Shown: positions 16,956 through 25,258, numbered from the stretch's first letter. The stretch: DNA of 60,291 nucleotides from Bacteroidia bacterium (GCA_030433115.1 JAUILH010000008.1:1-60291); one strand, 5' to 3'. The notes: a model not told the origin generated them from the letters alone. Numbers and translations: made by a program.

Positions 16956-17715
16956 ATTGATCTGCGTCATTAGCAACCGGAAATTTCTTCCGAAAATCTT
17001 CAAGATCAGACCTGATCAAAACAAGCTGAATGACTTGTTCTTTGTAATCTTCCGTTTCAGCCATTAGCTGTCCCTTAGAATCAAAGGCCAAACTTCTTCC
17101 ATTGTACTGAATACCATTGCCGTCTATTCCTACCCTATTCACACCAAGCACATAACACTGATTTTCTATGGCTCTGGCGCACAGCAATGCTTCCCAGGCA
17201 CTCACTCTTGCTTCAGGCCAATTGGCCACATAAATATATAAATCGTTACTGCCGTCATTTCGACTCCAGACCGGAAACCTTAGGTCGTAACAAATAAATA
17301 TATTGATGTTCCATCCCTTGTAACTAATAACTGTCTTCTCTTTACCGGCTGTAAATGATTTATGTTCGCCAGCCATGCTGAATAAATGGCGTTTGTCATA
17401 GGCAAAATACTGTCCGGTTTCCGTCACAAAATAAGCCCTGTTGTAGTAGTTGCCATTGTCTTCTATGGTAATGCTCCCAACTAGGGCGCAATTCTTCTCT
17501 CTCGCCATCTTTTGCATCCATGCCAATGTAGCACTGGTTTCATGCCTTTCCGCAATACCCGCAGGACTCATAGAAAATCCAGTAGAAAACATTTCCGGCA
17601 GCACCATGACGTCTGCTTCTACTCCAGACACCAAAGTTTCTAATTGGCGTCTGTTGGCTTCAGGGTTTTCCCAAACAATGTCCAGTTGGACCAGTGCGAC
17701 TTTTAAATCTTGCAT
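16942..17715 (-). CDS. Omega-amidase, nitrilase superfamily (YafV/Nit2-like)
   Basis: This 257-residue C-N hydrolase carries the catalytic triad Glu41 (VLPEMF), Lys108 (YDKRHLF) and Cys142 (FICYDLRFP). The family hydrolyses alpha-ketoglutaramate or 2-oxosuccinamate to the keto acid and ammonia. It lies directly downstream of, and overlaps by 13 bp, a methionine/glutamine-type aminotransferase. That pairing is known for the glutamine transaminase/omega-amidase route, in which transamination of a keto acid such as 4-methylthio-2-oxobutyrate is pulled forward by removing ketoglutaramate. This supports a role in methionine salvage or keto-acid repair. Cytoplasmic. The exact substrate was not tested. 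Confidence 0.9.
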   Translation of the reverse strand: MQDLKVALVQLDIVWENPEANRRQLETLVSGVEADVMVLPEMFSTGFSMSPAGIAERHETSATLAWMQKMAREKNCALVGSITIEDNGNYYNRAYFVTETGQYFAYDKRHLFSMAGEHKSFTAGKEKTVISYKGWNINIFICYDLRFPVWSRNDGSNDLYIYVANWPEARVSAWEALLCARAIENQCYVLGVNRVGIDGNGIQYNGRSLAFDSKGQLMAETEDYKEQVIQLVLIRSDLEDFRKKFPVANDADQFTLI

Positions 17716-18836
17716 AATATTTCAGCTGCTTTTAATAAAGTATCATCATTTTTAGCGAAACAAAACCTCAACACCTTGTGGTCACTTCCATCTTCATAAA
17801 ACACAGAGATTGGAATAGAGGCTACTTTGTGTTCTTTAGTCAACTCCACGGCATAGTCCGTATCCTTCTTAGGGGAAATACCCTCGTAACTCAACAATTG
17901 AAAGTAAGTGCCAGAACAAGGGAGTGGCTTCAATTGGCTGGTGGAAATGGCGTTTAAAAATAGATCTCGTTTCTTCTCAAAGAAAGCTGGCAGCTCAACA
18001 TAACTTTCCGTTTCAATGTAATCTGCCAATGCCATTTGCGCAGGTGTATTGCAGGAAAAGACCAAATACTGGTGAATTTTTCTGAATTCTTGTGTCAAAT
18101 GTTCCGGAGCCACACAATACCCCAATTTCCAACCAGTGGCATGAAACGTCTTTCCAAAGGAGAATGTGACAAACGACCGTTTAAACAATTCCGGGTATTC
18201 GATCACTGACTTGTGCCGGAGACCATCAAAATAAATGTGCTCGTACACCTCATCAGAAATCAAATAGCAGTCAAATTGTATGCATAACTCTTCCAGAGCC
18301 CTCAATTCTTCAGCACTGATTATGGCACCTGTTGGGTTGTGTGGAGAGTTAATAATGATCAACTTAGTTCTTTCCGACAGATTTTCCTTCAAGGCATCCA
18401 GGGGAATTGCAAAATCGGGAAATTTGAGATTGAGATGTATCGGAACCCCACCATTCAAACGCACGGCCGGATCGTAGCAATCGTAAGACGGATCAAACAT
18501 AATCACTTCATCACCTGGGTTCACAACCGTAGCTATGGCGGTGTAAATGGCCTGCGTGGCGCCGGCAGTGATCGTTATATTGGTGTCCGGATCAATTTTT
18601 TTTTGAAAAACTTTTTCAATTTTCTTAGAGAGGGCATTCCTGAGCTCCGAGACGCCGGGCATTGGCGCATATTGGTTGTAGCCGTTCTTCAGATAATGCT
18701 CGTACAATTTCAACAATCTTGGATCACAATCGAACTCCGGAAAGCCCTGCGACAGGTTGATTGCGTCATATTCTTTTGCCAATGAGGACATTACCGAAAA
18801 GATGGTAATACCTGTATCAGGTAGTTTACTTTTCAT
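17703..18836 (-). CDS. PLP-dependent aminotransferase, methionine/glutamine type (YbdL-like)
   Basis: This fold-type I, class I/II aminotransferase has 377 residues. The Schiff-base lysine is Lys229 in SFGKTFHATGWKLGY; Asn167 (NSPHNPTG) and Asp195/Tyr198 (SDEVYEH) bind the cofactor. The HATGWK form and INLSQGFPEFDCDP at the N-terminus match methionine aminotransferases and kynurenine/glutamine transaminase K relatives. Its last 13 bp overlap the start of the omega-amidase gene, so the two are an operon acting in sequence on glutamine-derived amide keto acids. Cytoplasmic. The preferred amino donor is inferred from the neighbour. Confidence 0.92.
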   Translation of the reverse strand: MKSKLPDTGITIFSVMSSLAKEYDAINLSQGFPEFDCDPRLLKLYEHYLKNGYNQYAPMPGVSELRNALSKKIEKVFQKKIDPDTNITITAGATQAIYTAIATVVNPGDEVIMFDPSYDCYDPAVRLNGGVPIHLNLKFPDFAIPLDALKENLSERTKLIIINSPHNPTGAIISAEELRALEELCIQFDCYLISDEVYEHIYFDGLRHKSVIEYPELFKRSFVTFSFGKTFHATGWKLGYCVAPEHLTQEFRKIHQYLVFSCNTPAQMALADYIETESYVELPAFFEKKRDLFLNAISTSQLKPLPCSGTYFQLLSYEGISPKKDTDYAVELTKEHKVASIPISVFYEDGSDHKVLRFCFAKNDDTLLKAAEILCKI

Positions 18837-18924
18837 ATCTTCAGATTTAATTTTCGATGAAAGCCCAAATACCTCATATCAAAGCCAAAAAATGTTCTTC
18901 CAAACTATAAATTTGAAAAAAAAC

Positions 18925-18955
18925 TTGACACGTATTGAAAAAGAGCTTTAATTTG
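18925..18955 (+). promoter_or_regulatory. Promoter of the CxC lipoprotein array
   Basis: TTG at 18925-18927, a 20-nt spacer and TTAATTTG at 18948-18955 (one mismatch to TAnnTTTG) fit a Bacteroidota housekeeping promoter. The start site would be near 18962, leaving an A-rich leader of about 48 nt before the ATG at 19010. Confidence 0.55.
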
Positions 18956-19009
18956 CACGCTGTTTAAAGCAAACAAAAGAAAAACTATTTAAAAACAAAA
19001 ATTAAGATT

Positions 19010-19303
19010 ATGAAAAAGGTATTATTTTCTGTAGCATTTGTTGCTGCATTCGGATTGGTTTCTTGTGGTGGTCCTTCTATGTGTGACTGTGTTGAAGGTA
19101 GAAAAGAAATGAGAGAGAAGATCAAAGAAGCTGACGGAGACAAAGACAAGATCAAAGAGATCGAGGAAGAGTACAAAGACATGAAAGAAGAGTGTGAAGA
19201 AATGGGGAAAGAGAGAAAGAAAGAGTGGGAAGATGCTGACGATGACAAGAAGAAAGAGTTAGAGAAAGAGTGGGAAGAAGAAGCAGAAAGCTGTGAAAAG
19301 TAA
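19010..19303 (+). CDS. Small CxC lipoprotein 1, acidic/helical, 97 aa
   Basis: The lipoprotein signal is FGLVSC with lipid Cys19. Cys25-Asp-Cys27 (PSMCDCVEG) follows, then a highly charged Lys/Glu helical body with Cys62 (KEECEEM) and Cys95 (ESCEK) near the end. Spacing is C-x-C, 34 residues, C, 32 residues, C. It aligns end to end with the next gene. The lipid would place it on a membrane facing the periplasm, and the four remaining cysteines could make two disulfides across a helical hairpin. It is the first of seven neighbouring genes with the same plan and is closed by its own terminator. I do not recognise a named family. Confidence 0.85.
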   Translation: MKKVLFSVAFVAAFGLVSCGGPSMCDCVEGRKEMREKIKEADGDKDKIKEIEEEYKDMKEECEEMGKERKKEWEDADDDKKKELEKEWEEEAESCEK

Positions 19304-19326
19304 TCTACTCCTCTATTAAATATTTA

Positions 19327-19356
19327 AACCCTGACCGTCTGGTCAGGGTTTTTTTG
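19327..19356 (+). terminator. Terminator after lipoprotein 1
   Basis: A perfect 10-bp stem (AACCCTGACC / GGTCAGGGTT), a 4-nt loop and a T run lie 24 bp after the stop. This separates the first, probably highly expressed, gene from the rest of the array. Confidence 0.9.
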
Positions 19357-19409
19357 TGCCCATATTTAGCTTTGACCTAAGCATTTTACCTACTTTTACT
19401 AAAAACTAG

Positions 19410-19733
19410 ATGATGAGAAAAACAATTTACCTTATTGGTGCCCTGGCTCTAATGGGATGCAGTTCCGAAGACTCTAAGGAGGATGAGAAAAAAGACAATG
19501 GCCCTAGTGTGTGCGACTGTGTGAACGGTGGAAAAGAAATGCGTGATAAAATTACTGATGCCGGTGATGATGACGACAAAATAAAAGAAGTTGAAGAGCA
19601 GTATAAGGACCTTAAAGAGGCTTGCGAGAAAATATCAAAACAACGCAATGAAGAATATAAGGACGCTGACGACGATAAAAAGAAAGCGCTAGAAGCAAAG
19701 TGGTCTGAGGAAATGGAAAACTGCGATAAATAA
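19410..19733 (+). CDS. Small CxC lipoprotein 2, 107 aa
   Basis: The lipoprotein signal ends LALMGC (Cys17). A short acidic linker leads to Cys35-Asp-Cys37 (PSVCDCVNG), then a charged helical body with Cys72 (KEACEK) and Cys105 (ENCDK). The C-x-C, 34, C, 32, C spacing is identical to lipoprotein 1, and long stretches match (DADDDKKK, DDKIKEVEEQYKDLKE), so the two are recent paralogues; only the linker after the lipid Cys differs. ATGs at 19410 and 19413 are both possible starts. Function unknown. Confidence 0.83.
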   Translation: MMRKTIYLIGALALMGCSSEDSKEDEKKDNGPSVCDCVNGGKEMRDKITDAGDDDDKIKEVEEQYKDLKEACEKISKQRNEEYKDADDDKKKALEAKWSEEMENCDK

Positions 19734-19763
19734 AAATAAGCACATCAGTAACAGTCATACGCT

Positions 19764-19970
19764 ATGAAAAAAACACATCTTGTTATATCCACTGTTGCCT
19801 TCTCATTTCTGATGGCATCATGCAGCCAGCCGGATTTTTGTGAATGCATAGACAATGACATGAGAGGCGCACAGAAAGATGAGGGGCTATCTGAAAAATG
19901 TGAAGATGCTTATTCTGACCATAGTAAAGAGGAAATCAAGGAGTTAGTGGAGAGCTGCAATCCAGAATAA
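19764..19970 (+). CDS. Small CxC lipoprotein 3, 68 aa
   Basis: This is the shortest member. The signal ends SFLMASC, followed by Cys-Glu-Cys (PDFCECIDN), a middle Cys (SEKCEDAY) and a last Cys two residues short of the end region (VESCNPE). The order of cysteines matches the other members, but the helical segments are shortened. It starts 30 bp after the stop of member 2 and is probably cotranscribed with it. No named family recognised. Confidence 0.78.
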   Translation: MKKTHLVISTVAFSFLMASCSQPDFCECIDNDMRGAQKDEGLSEKCEDAYSDHSKEEIKELVESCNPE

Positions 19971-20093
19971 GACAAAAATCTACCATCCGTCCTCAAATTC
20001 CCGCCATCCGTATCTTGAATTCGAAAAAACTATAATATTTCCACGCGGATGGTCTATATTCGCGACACTTTTAAACGTTTAAATTAATTAGTG

Positions 20094-20372
20094 ATGAAAA
20101 AAGTATTATTATCTGCTGCAGTATTAGCAGTATTAGGATTAAGTTCTTGTGGAACTGTTGATCCGGATGAAGTTGCCGCAGATTTGTGCGCATGTACAGA
20201 AAAAGAAGGTGACGACAAGAAAACTTGTCTTGACGAATTTGTAGAAGAATACAAAGACGCTAAGATCAAGAAAGATGATGAAGAGGAAATGATGACAAAA
20301 ATCATGGAGTGTGCCGGTGGAGACATGGAAGCGCTTGATGCTTTAGCTAAAATGGCTAAAGAAGCTGAATAA
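20094..20372 (+). CDS. Small CxC lipoprotein 4, 92 aa
   Basis: The signal ends LGLSSC, then VDPDEVAADLCACTEKEG with the C-x-C pair, a middle Cys (KKTCLDEF) and a later Cys (IMECAGG), then an Ala/Glu-rich tail. I use the ATG at 20094; a GTG directly before it is also in frame. The N-terminus (MKKVLLSAAVLAVLGLSSCG) resembles member 1 closely, which suggests duplication. A 123-bp gap with short CCATCCG/CGGATGG repeats precedes it, and a strong terminator follows, so it may form its own transcription unit. Confidence 0.82.
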   Translation: MKKVLLSAAVLAVLGLSSCGTVDPDEVAADLCACTEKEGDDKKTCLDEFVEEYKDAKIKKDDEEEMMTKIMECAGGDMEALDALAKMAKEAE

Positions 20373-20392
20373 GCCTCATCAAAACTTTTTAA

Positions 20393-20427
20393 AAACCTGA
20401 CCTCAATCCTGAAGTCAGGTTTTTTTG
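20393..20427 (+). terminator. Terminator after lipoprotein 4
   Basis: A perfect 9-bp stem (AAACCTGAC / GTCAGGTTT) with a 12-nt loop and a T run lies 20 bp after the stop. It divides the array into sub-units. Confidence 0.88.
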
Positions 20428-20475
20428 TGCCCACCCTCAAGCGTATCTTTGCGTATCTTGCATAAAAATTTTCGC

Positions 20476-20793
20476 ATGTCAATTAAATACCTCATCGCCA
20501 GTTTGGGAACCGCATTTATTTTGGTGTCATGCACTTCAGAATCGGCTAAAGACATTAAAACCAGTGACATCAAAGATGTATGTGACTGCGTTAATTCGCT
20601 TCAAATGGTGGTAGACGAATTAAGCATCCTAAAGGAGGAAGATCCTACCAGTGAAAACAAAACCCAAATGGCAGTTTTAAAAAGTAAACTAAAGGAAATT
20701 CGGAACCATTGTTATACGCAATTCAAGGTCGACAAAATGACCGAATGTGACGGATTCAAACAACTAGAAAAAGACATTGATGCACTCCGTTAA
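20476..20793 (+). CDS. Small CxC lipoprotein 5, 105 aa
   Basis: The start at 20476 (MSIKYLIASLG) gives a signal ending FILVSC. An upstream in-frame ATG at 20425 lies inside the terminator of the previous gene and is rejected. The mature protein has IKDVCDCVNSLQ (C-x-C), a middle Cys (RNHCYTQF) and a third Cys (MTECDGF), all in a predicted helical, Lys/Glu-rich body. Its last 14 bp overlap the start of member 6, so the two are translationally coupled. Function unknown. Confidence 0.82.
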   Translation: MSIKYLIASLGTAFILVSCTSESAKDIKTSDIKDVCDCVNSLQMVVDELSILKEEDPTSENKTQMAVLKSKLKEIRNHCYTQFKVDKMTECDGFKQLEKDIDALR

Positions 20794-21163
20794 ATTCATT
20801 TTTATTGTACTGGCATTGCTGGGCTTACAGGCTTGTGGCGACAACGACATGGAAAATCAGGCAGAAGAACTCTCTTCAGATTTTTGCAATTGCCTGGAGC
20901 AATCCAAAATAGACAACCCATCGGCTTACAAAGCTGTTGTTATCGGTACAAACAAGACCTTGAGATCCCACATGGATTCGTGTAGCAACTTGCTCAAAGA
21001 TGATCTCCTAAAAGAGATAGAATCGTATGAAGACAAAGAAGACCAAACCGAATTTCTAAAATTGTTTTTGAAGGCACTCATCGACTCCGATTGTGGTGTT
21101 CATGCCTCTGAAGCCATTCCTTTTGACGCATTAAACTTATGGTATGAATCGCAAAATAAATAG
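20780..21163 (+). CDS. Small CxC lipoprotein 6, 127 aa
   Basis: The signal ends LGLQAC. SSDFCNCLEQSK carries the C-x-C pair, then Cys in MDSCSNLL and Cys in DSDCGVHA, about 20 residues from the end. It is less charged than members 1 and 2 and contains a hydrophobic helix (FLKLFLKALI). I choose the ATG at 20780 over a TTG three bases earlier. It overlaps member 5 by 14 bp and member 7 by 20 bp, a tight three-gene block. Members 6 and 7 share the LLKA(M/L)-(I/L)D-(S/T)-(D/N)-C pattern and look like sisters. Confidence 0.82.
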   Translation: MHSVKFIFIVLALLGLQACGDNDMENQAEELSSDFCNCLEQSKIDNPSAYKAVVIGTNKTLRSHMDSCSNLLKDDLLKEIESYEDKEDQTEFLKLFLKALIDSDCGVHASEAIPFDALNLWYESQNK

Positions 21164-21509
21164 GCTGGTCATTGGAATCACAGCTCTCCTGCTCGTCGTG
21201 AGTTTGGGTAGTTGTAGAGATGAAGACTCACCAGAGTCTATTGCCAACGATATGTGTTCCTGTATCCTGGATGCTGGCTTTTCTGCCGTAAAGTCTCAAG
21301 GTACTGATGGAGATGTGCTGCCACAATGTGCTCAAGACATTGCCGATAGAATTAAGGCGCTATTTGACAGCATGAGTAAAGAAGAAAAAGCAGAATTTAC
21401 CCGAGAACTTCTCAAAGCCATGCTAGACACCAATTGCGTTGATTTTATGATCAAACAAATGGGCCACGAGCGCGTCATGAGTTACATTTTTACTCTGCTC
21501 GGGAAGTAG
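21144..21509 (+). CDS. Small CxC lipoprotein 7, 121 aa
   Basis: The signal ends VSLGSC, followed by ANDMCSCILDAGF (C-x-C), Cys in LPQCAQDI and Cys in DTNCVDFM. It shares the segment around the last Cys with member 6 (ELLKAMLDTNC versus LFLKALIDSDC). The gene overlaps member 6 by 20 bp and overlaps the tail of the convergent DinB-like gene by 20 bp. It is the last member of the array. No known family assigned; probably periplasm-facing, with disulfides inferred. Confidence 0.82.
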   Translation: MNRKINRLVIGITALLLVVSLGSCRDEDSPESIANDMCSCILDAGFSAVKSQGTDGDVLPQCAQDIADRIKALFDSMSKEEKAEFTRELLKAMLDTNCVDFMIKQMGHERVMSYIFTLLGK

Positions 21510-22056
21510 CCAGATTCAGCGCTTTTTTAGCTTGCACCAGGTGCCGGTCGTTGTGGTAAATGACCACTCGAAATGTATCCCCCAATCGCAGTTTAATTAC
21601 TTTGGAAATGGAAATGGCTGTTTTAATGCGTTTAAGACTAAGGTGTCTTGCGGCCTCAAGCAGACCAATCATCTCGGTCAACTGCCCCTCAAACTCTTCT
21701 AAAGTCTCCATCCCTAAATCGCTGTTATTCGGATTCATATTGGAGAATGTGTTCATGGTATTCAATGTCTCCTTCGGACTCACACTTTTGGCAAAATAAT
21801 TACCTAAAACACCACTTTTGAACGATCCCGTGGTTTTTAGGTCCTTCCCCTTTTGCATTCGTCTATCAATCTCAGGCAAATAAAACCTGCCATAGCGATT
21901 CAAATGCTCTATGCACTCCAATACGCTCCAGGTCTTCTCATCTTCCTTGTAATTCAGTGATTCCAATGAAGCCGTTTTCATCCGCTCCAAACCTTCCTGT
22001 CCCTTCTGGCAACGTGCCACTAAATCGTCTATCAATTCGTTTTGATCAAATGTCAT
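21490..22056 (-). CDS. DinB-like four-helix protein
   Basis: This 188-residue helical protein has the DinB/YfiT-like layout: a W-S-x-L-E-C-I-E-H-L segment near residue 45 and a C-terminal VIYHNDRHLVQAKKAL. The histidines are in the places where this superfamily binds a divalent metal. Related proteins include thiol-dependent transferases and hydrolases, so no reaction can be named. It lies 62 bp downstream of a Crp/Fnr-like regulator on the same strand, a common association that suggests joint expression. Confidence 0.82.
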   Translation of the reverse strand: MTFDQNELIDDLVARCQKGQEGLERMKTASLESLNYKEDEKTWSVLECIEHLNRYGRFYLPEIDRRMQKGKDLKTTGSFKSGVLGNYFAKSVSPKETLNTMNTFSNMNPNNSDLGMETLEEFEGQLTEMIGLLEAARHLSLKRIKTAISISKVIKLRLGDTFRVVIYHNDRHLVQAKKALNLATSRAE

Positions 22057-22118
22057 GATTTGCTTTTTTACGTTGTCACAAAGATCACAGATCTGTCATC
22101 CTTAAACATTGATTTAAA

Positions 22119-22658
22119 TCAAGATTTTTTTAATCGGGATAAGGTTTCCGGTGTCATTCTCAAATAGGACGCTATGTGTTTAGATGGAATCTCCTGAAAC
22201 AACTGTGGACTGCGCTTCAACACGCGCAAATAGCGCTCCTTTGGTGAAGAGGTCAATAAGTCCTTTTCCCGCTCCAACTGGTCAAATACCAACTGCTCCA
22301 AAGACATCAACCAAAACTTCATCCTGTCTTCGTTTGCCATCATAAAAGCCCTGAAAGACTCACGTTTCAAAACTAAAACCCGCGTCTTTTTAATGGCTTG
22401 TAAACATAATTCCGACGGTTTCATACTGATAAAACAATCCAAAGCCGTGATCAAATCATTGCGGTAGCCAAAACGAATGACATGCTCGTCATCACCATCA
22501 TTCACATAGGCTCTAATGCTCCCTTCCAACACAAAATACACATCCGTATTAATGGTCCCAGCCGTTTTAAGCATCTCATGCCGCTTCAAAGTCAACTCCT
22601 CTTCCCATAGATTGGCATCCAACAACTGCTGTCTAAAATCCTGTAGCTTTGTCTCCAT
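22119..22658 (-). CDS. Crp/Fnr-family transcriptional regulator
   Basis: This 179-residue protein has an N-terminal cyclic-nucleotide-binding-type beta roll (YFVLEGSIRAYVNDGDDEHVIRFGY, residues about 40-65), a dimer helix, and a short C-terminal winged helix ending IPSKHIASYLRMTPETLSRLKKS. It lacks the Fnr cysteine cluster. The group is abundant in Bacteroidota, and its effectors are mostly unknown. It probably controls the DinB-like gene beside it and possibly itself. Confidence 0.9.
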   Translation of the reverse strand: METKLQDFRQQLLDANLWEEELTLKRHEMLKTAGTINTDVYFVLEGSIRAYVNDGDDEHVIRFGYRNDLITALDCFISMKPSELCLQAIKKTRVLVLKRESFRAFMMANEDRMKFWLMSLEQLVFDQLEREKDLLTSSPKERYLRVLKRSPQLFQEIPSKHIASYLRMTPETLSRLKKS

Positions 22659-22778
22659 AGCGTGCTTAAGTTAACACAGTTCATCTATTTATGCCACATA
22701 TTTGTTTCTTTAGCTTACAAATTTATCCCATCATCGATAATTTAAAACCTTAATCCGCCTATCAACGTAAGCAAGCTC

Positions 22779-23372
22779 ATGAAGTTAATCCTCCTTTTAC
22801 TTTGTCCAATACTGGCCCTTACATCCCATGCTCAAACACCTGAGTATTTTAATCCTGACGCCCTCCCATCACTGGGTAACAGGAAATTATTGGAGGTTAA
22901 AGTCAAAAAAACCGGACCGTATTTTGGATATGCCAGAGGTAAAGTTGATGCCTTCGAATTGGGTGTGGAAAGACAATACAAAAAACTTAAAATCATCAGA
23001 CCCATCACGCATGGCGTTCATTTAGGGTTCGACTACAATTTTAAAAACCACGTTTTGGGTTACCAAATGGGCTACTGGGCCAAAGAGGGCAGGTTAAATC
23101 TCACCTTTGGTGGCGATCTGGTGTTAAGAACAAATTTTGATCAAACGCGCTTTGGAGGAGGCCCCTGTATTGGCTATCGTTTGTTGGGTTTTCACCTTCA
23201 AACTGGTTACCATTTGTTAAGTAAGTCTGAGACTTTTACCAATACCAACGATTTTTTTATCCGTTTGAGGTTCACCCTGGTAAACGAACGGGAATGGGAT
23301 GTCGATAGCGATTTCTCTCTCAAAGGCATGTTCAAAAGAGACAACAAAAAGAAAAAGAAGAAGAAAAAATAG
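22779..23372 (+). CDS. Outer-membrane-type hypothetical protein, 197 aa
   Basis: A signal peptide ending SHAQ is followed by alternating beta strands with Gly/aromatic pairs (YFGYARGKVDAFELG, HLGFDYNFKNHVLGYQMGYW, FGGGPCIGYRLLGFHLQTGYH). This is consistent with a small beta-barrel. It is unusual in ending with a run of eight lysines after KRDNK, which would be a basic tail. I do not recognise a family; function unknown. Confidence 0.72.
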   Translation: MKLILLLLCPILALTSHAQTPEYFNPDALPSLGNRKLLEVKVKKTGPYFGYARGKVDAFELGVERQYKKLKIIRPITHGVHLGFDYNFKNHVLGYQMGYWAKEGRLNLTFGGDLVLRTNFDQTRFGGGPCIGYRLLGFHLQTGYHLLSKSETFTNTNDFFIRLRFTLVNEREWDVDSDFSLKGMFKRDNKKKKKKKK

Positions 23373-23414
23373 TGGATTGTCATGTGGGGCACAGTATCCC
23401 GCTATCCATTATAT

Positions 23415-23442
23415 CTCCACCTTCGCTTCAGCGAAGGTGGAG
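23415..23442. repeat. Perfect 13-bp inverted repeat with 2-nt loop
   Basis: The arms CTCCACCTTCGCT and AGCGAAGGTGGAG enclose TC. No T run follows, so it is not a standard terminator. It resembles the small REP-like palindromes found between genes. No second copy was noticed in this window. Confidence 0.6.
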
Positions 23443-23576
23443 GATGTCATTCCTATCAGGGCGCCACTTCCTGCAAAATTTTAGCTTTTTCACCAAGCCA
23501 GAGTAACTATTCGCTCAGTTCAACTGTTTTCAATGAAAACAAATAATTACCTTACTCCGTCTAAACCAAATCAAAC

Positions 23577-25208
23577 ATGAAAACCATCCTATCACTTTGT
23601 ACGCTATTATTGTGCACCTCATTGTGGTCGCAAAAAATCACCACCAAAAAACTCGATTCTAAAATTTCTGAGGTCACTGTATTTCTAGCTGGAGCAGAAG
23701 TGAGACAAGAAGCCAAAGTCAACCTCACGGCAGGTAAAACCAAGCTGGTTTTCAAAAATCAAACACCGTTTCTCGACCCAGCCAGTGTTCAGGTCGCTGT
23801 GGATAAAGACATCAACATTCTGAGTGTATCCTCTGAGCTCAACTTCCTGGTGCCCGAAACATTGGAACCAAGAATCAAAGCCATTAAAGACAGCATCACA
23901 GATATAGACAAAAATCTGGCAGAATTAGACGATTTAGTAGATGCTTACACAGTTGAAAAAGCCGTTTTACTGGAAAACAAGAAAGTGAGTGGCTCCCAAA
24001 ATGGTTTGTCGGTAGACGAACTGGAAAAAGCTGTGAATTTCTTCAGAAAACGTGTGTTGGACATCAACCATAAACTCACAGAATTAACCGATCAACAGAG
24101 AAAAGACAGAGATTTGAGAAACAAACTCAACAAGCAACTCTCTACATTAAATTATGAGAACAATCCAAAGCGTTACGACATTCATGTGTTGTTGGAATCC
24201 TCTAGTGCTACCACTGTAGATTTAGGTTTAAGATATTTGAGCAGTCAGGCTGGTTGGGAACCTATTTACGACATTAAAGCCCAGGACATCAATAGCAACA
24301 TCAATATTGTGTATAAAGGGCGTGTCTTCAACAACACCTCCATTCCGTGGGACAATGTCAAACTCTTTCTATCCAGTGCCGATCCTTATTTAAGTGCTGC
24401 ACAACCCGAACTGTCACCCTGGTACCTCAACTACAGTTCTAACATTGCTTATAGAAAAAGTGCCCCAAAATCTGCCAATTACAACATGAGTGTGCAAAAC
24501 AGAAGTGCAGATACCTGGGACAATAACCAAATGCAAAAAGTGAGCTACAAGGAAGTGCTCGTTTCAGAAGTCAGTGTGCAGTTCAATATCGACAAACCCT
24601 ACTCCATTCCATCAGACGCCAAACCATATATCATTGGCATTTCAGAATCTGAGTTGCCAGCCACCTACTCTCATTTCTGCGTGCCTAAACTGGAAAAGAA
24701 AGCCTTCTTGCTAGCCAATGTAGTTGGTTGGGAGCAACTAAACCTTATAGAGGGTCCGGTTAACATCTACTTTGCCAATAAATATGTTGGAAAATCTGCT
24801 CTCAATCCATTTGAGTTCAACGATACTCTGGCCATTTCGCTGGGAAGAGACGACAAGGTATTGATAGAACGCATTGAGAAGTTAGACTTTGCTTCTAAGT
24901 CCATTTTGGGCAACCAACGCAAAGAAACTTACAAGTATGACATCAAAATCAAGAACCAGCATAGCAAAGCCATCAACATTGAGGTGCAGGATCAATACCC
25001 TATTTCAAAGAACAGCGAGATCAATGTGAACGTTAACGACATCTCAGATGCTGAGGAAAATGAAGAAACCGGTATCCTCACCTGGGACATTCAATTGGCA
25101 CCAGCGCAATCTCAATCCTTTGAATTGAGCTACACCATCAAGTACCCTAAAAACAAACGCGTAGTTACCAAAACCAAGTACCGAACCTTAAACGCCCCAT
25201 CTTTCTAA
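23577..25208 (+). CDS. DUF4139 / MuiA-like protein
   Basis: This 543-residue secreted protein has a signal peptide ending LWSQ. The N-terminal DUF4140-type domain (SKISEVTVFLAGAEVRQEAKV...DPASVQV, residues about 25-80) is followed by a coiled coil (about 95-195) and the DUF4139 domain (about 200-540; VDLGLRYLSSQAGWEPIYD, ending in an immunoglobulin-like YTIKYPKNKRV). This is the mucoidy-inhibitor A-like family, whose biochemistry is not established. It is probably periplasmic or surface-located. It is a single gene. Confidence 0.88.
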   Translation: MKTILSLCTLLLCTSLWSQKITTKKLDSKISEVTVFLAGAEVRQEAKVNLTAGKTKLVFKNQTPFLDPASVQVAVDKDINILSVSSELNFLVPETLEPRIKAIKDSITDIDKNLAELDDLVDAYTVEKAVLLENKKVSGSQNGLSVDELEKAVNFFRKRVLDINHKLTELTDQQRKDRDLRNKLNKQLSTLNYENNPKRYDIHVLLESSSATTVDLGLRYLSSQAGWEPIYDIKAQDINSNINIVYKGRVFNNTSIPWDNVKLFLSSADPYLSAAQPELSPWYLNYSSNIAYRKSAPKSANYNMSVQNRSADTWDNNQMQKVSYKEVLVSEVSVQFNIDKPYSIPSDAKPYIIGISESELPATYSHFCVPKLEKKAFLLANVVGWEQLNLIEGPVNIYFANKYVGKSALNPFEFNDTLAISLGRDDKVLIERIEKLDFASKSILGNQRKETYKYDIKIKNQHSKAINIEVQDQYPISKNSEINVNVNDISDAEENEETGILTWDIQLAPAQSQSFELSYTIKYPKNKRVVTKTKYRTLNAPSF

Positions 25209-25258
25209 AGGCATTCGGTTCATAATTGGTAATTTTTATTAAATTCGCTCTCCCAATG

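Noticed and set aside
19981-20051. CCATCCG/CGGATGG repeats before lipoprotein 4 as a defined operator
   Set aside because: Three short matches are suggestive, but spacing is irregular and no known regulator motif fits; too weak to list as a site.
20425-20475. Upstream ATG for lipoprotein 5
   Set aside because: It lies inside the terminator of lipoprotein 4 and would bury the signal peptide behind 17 extra residues.
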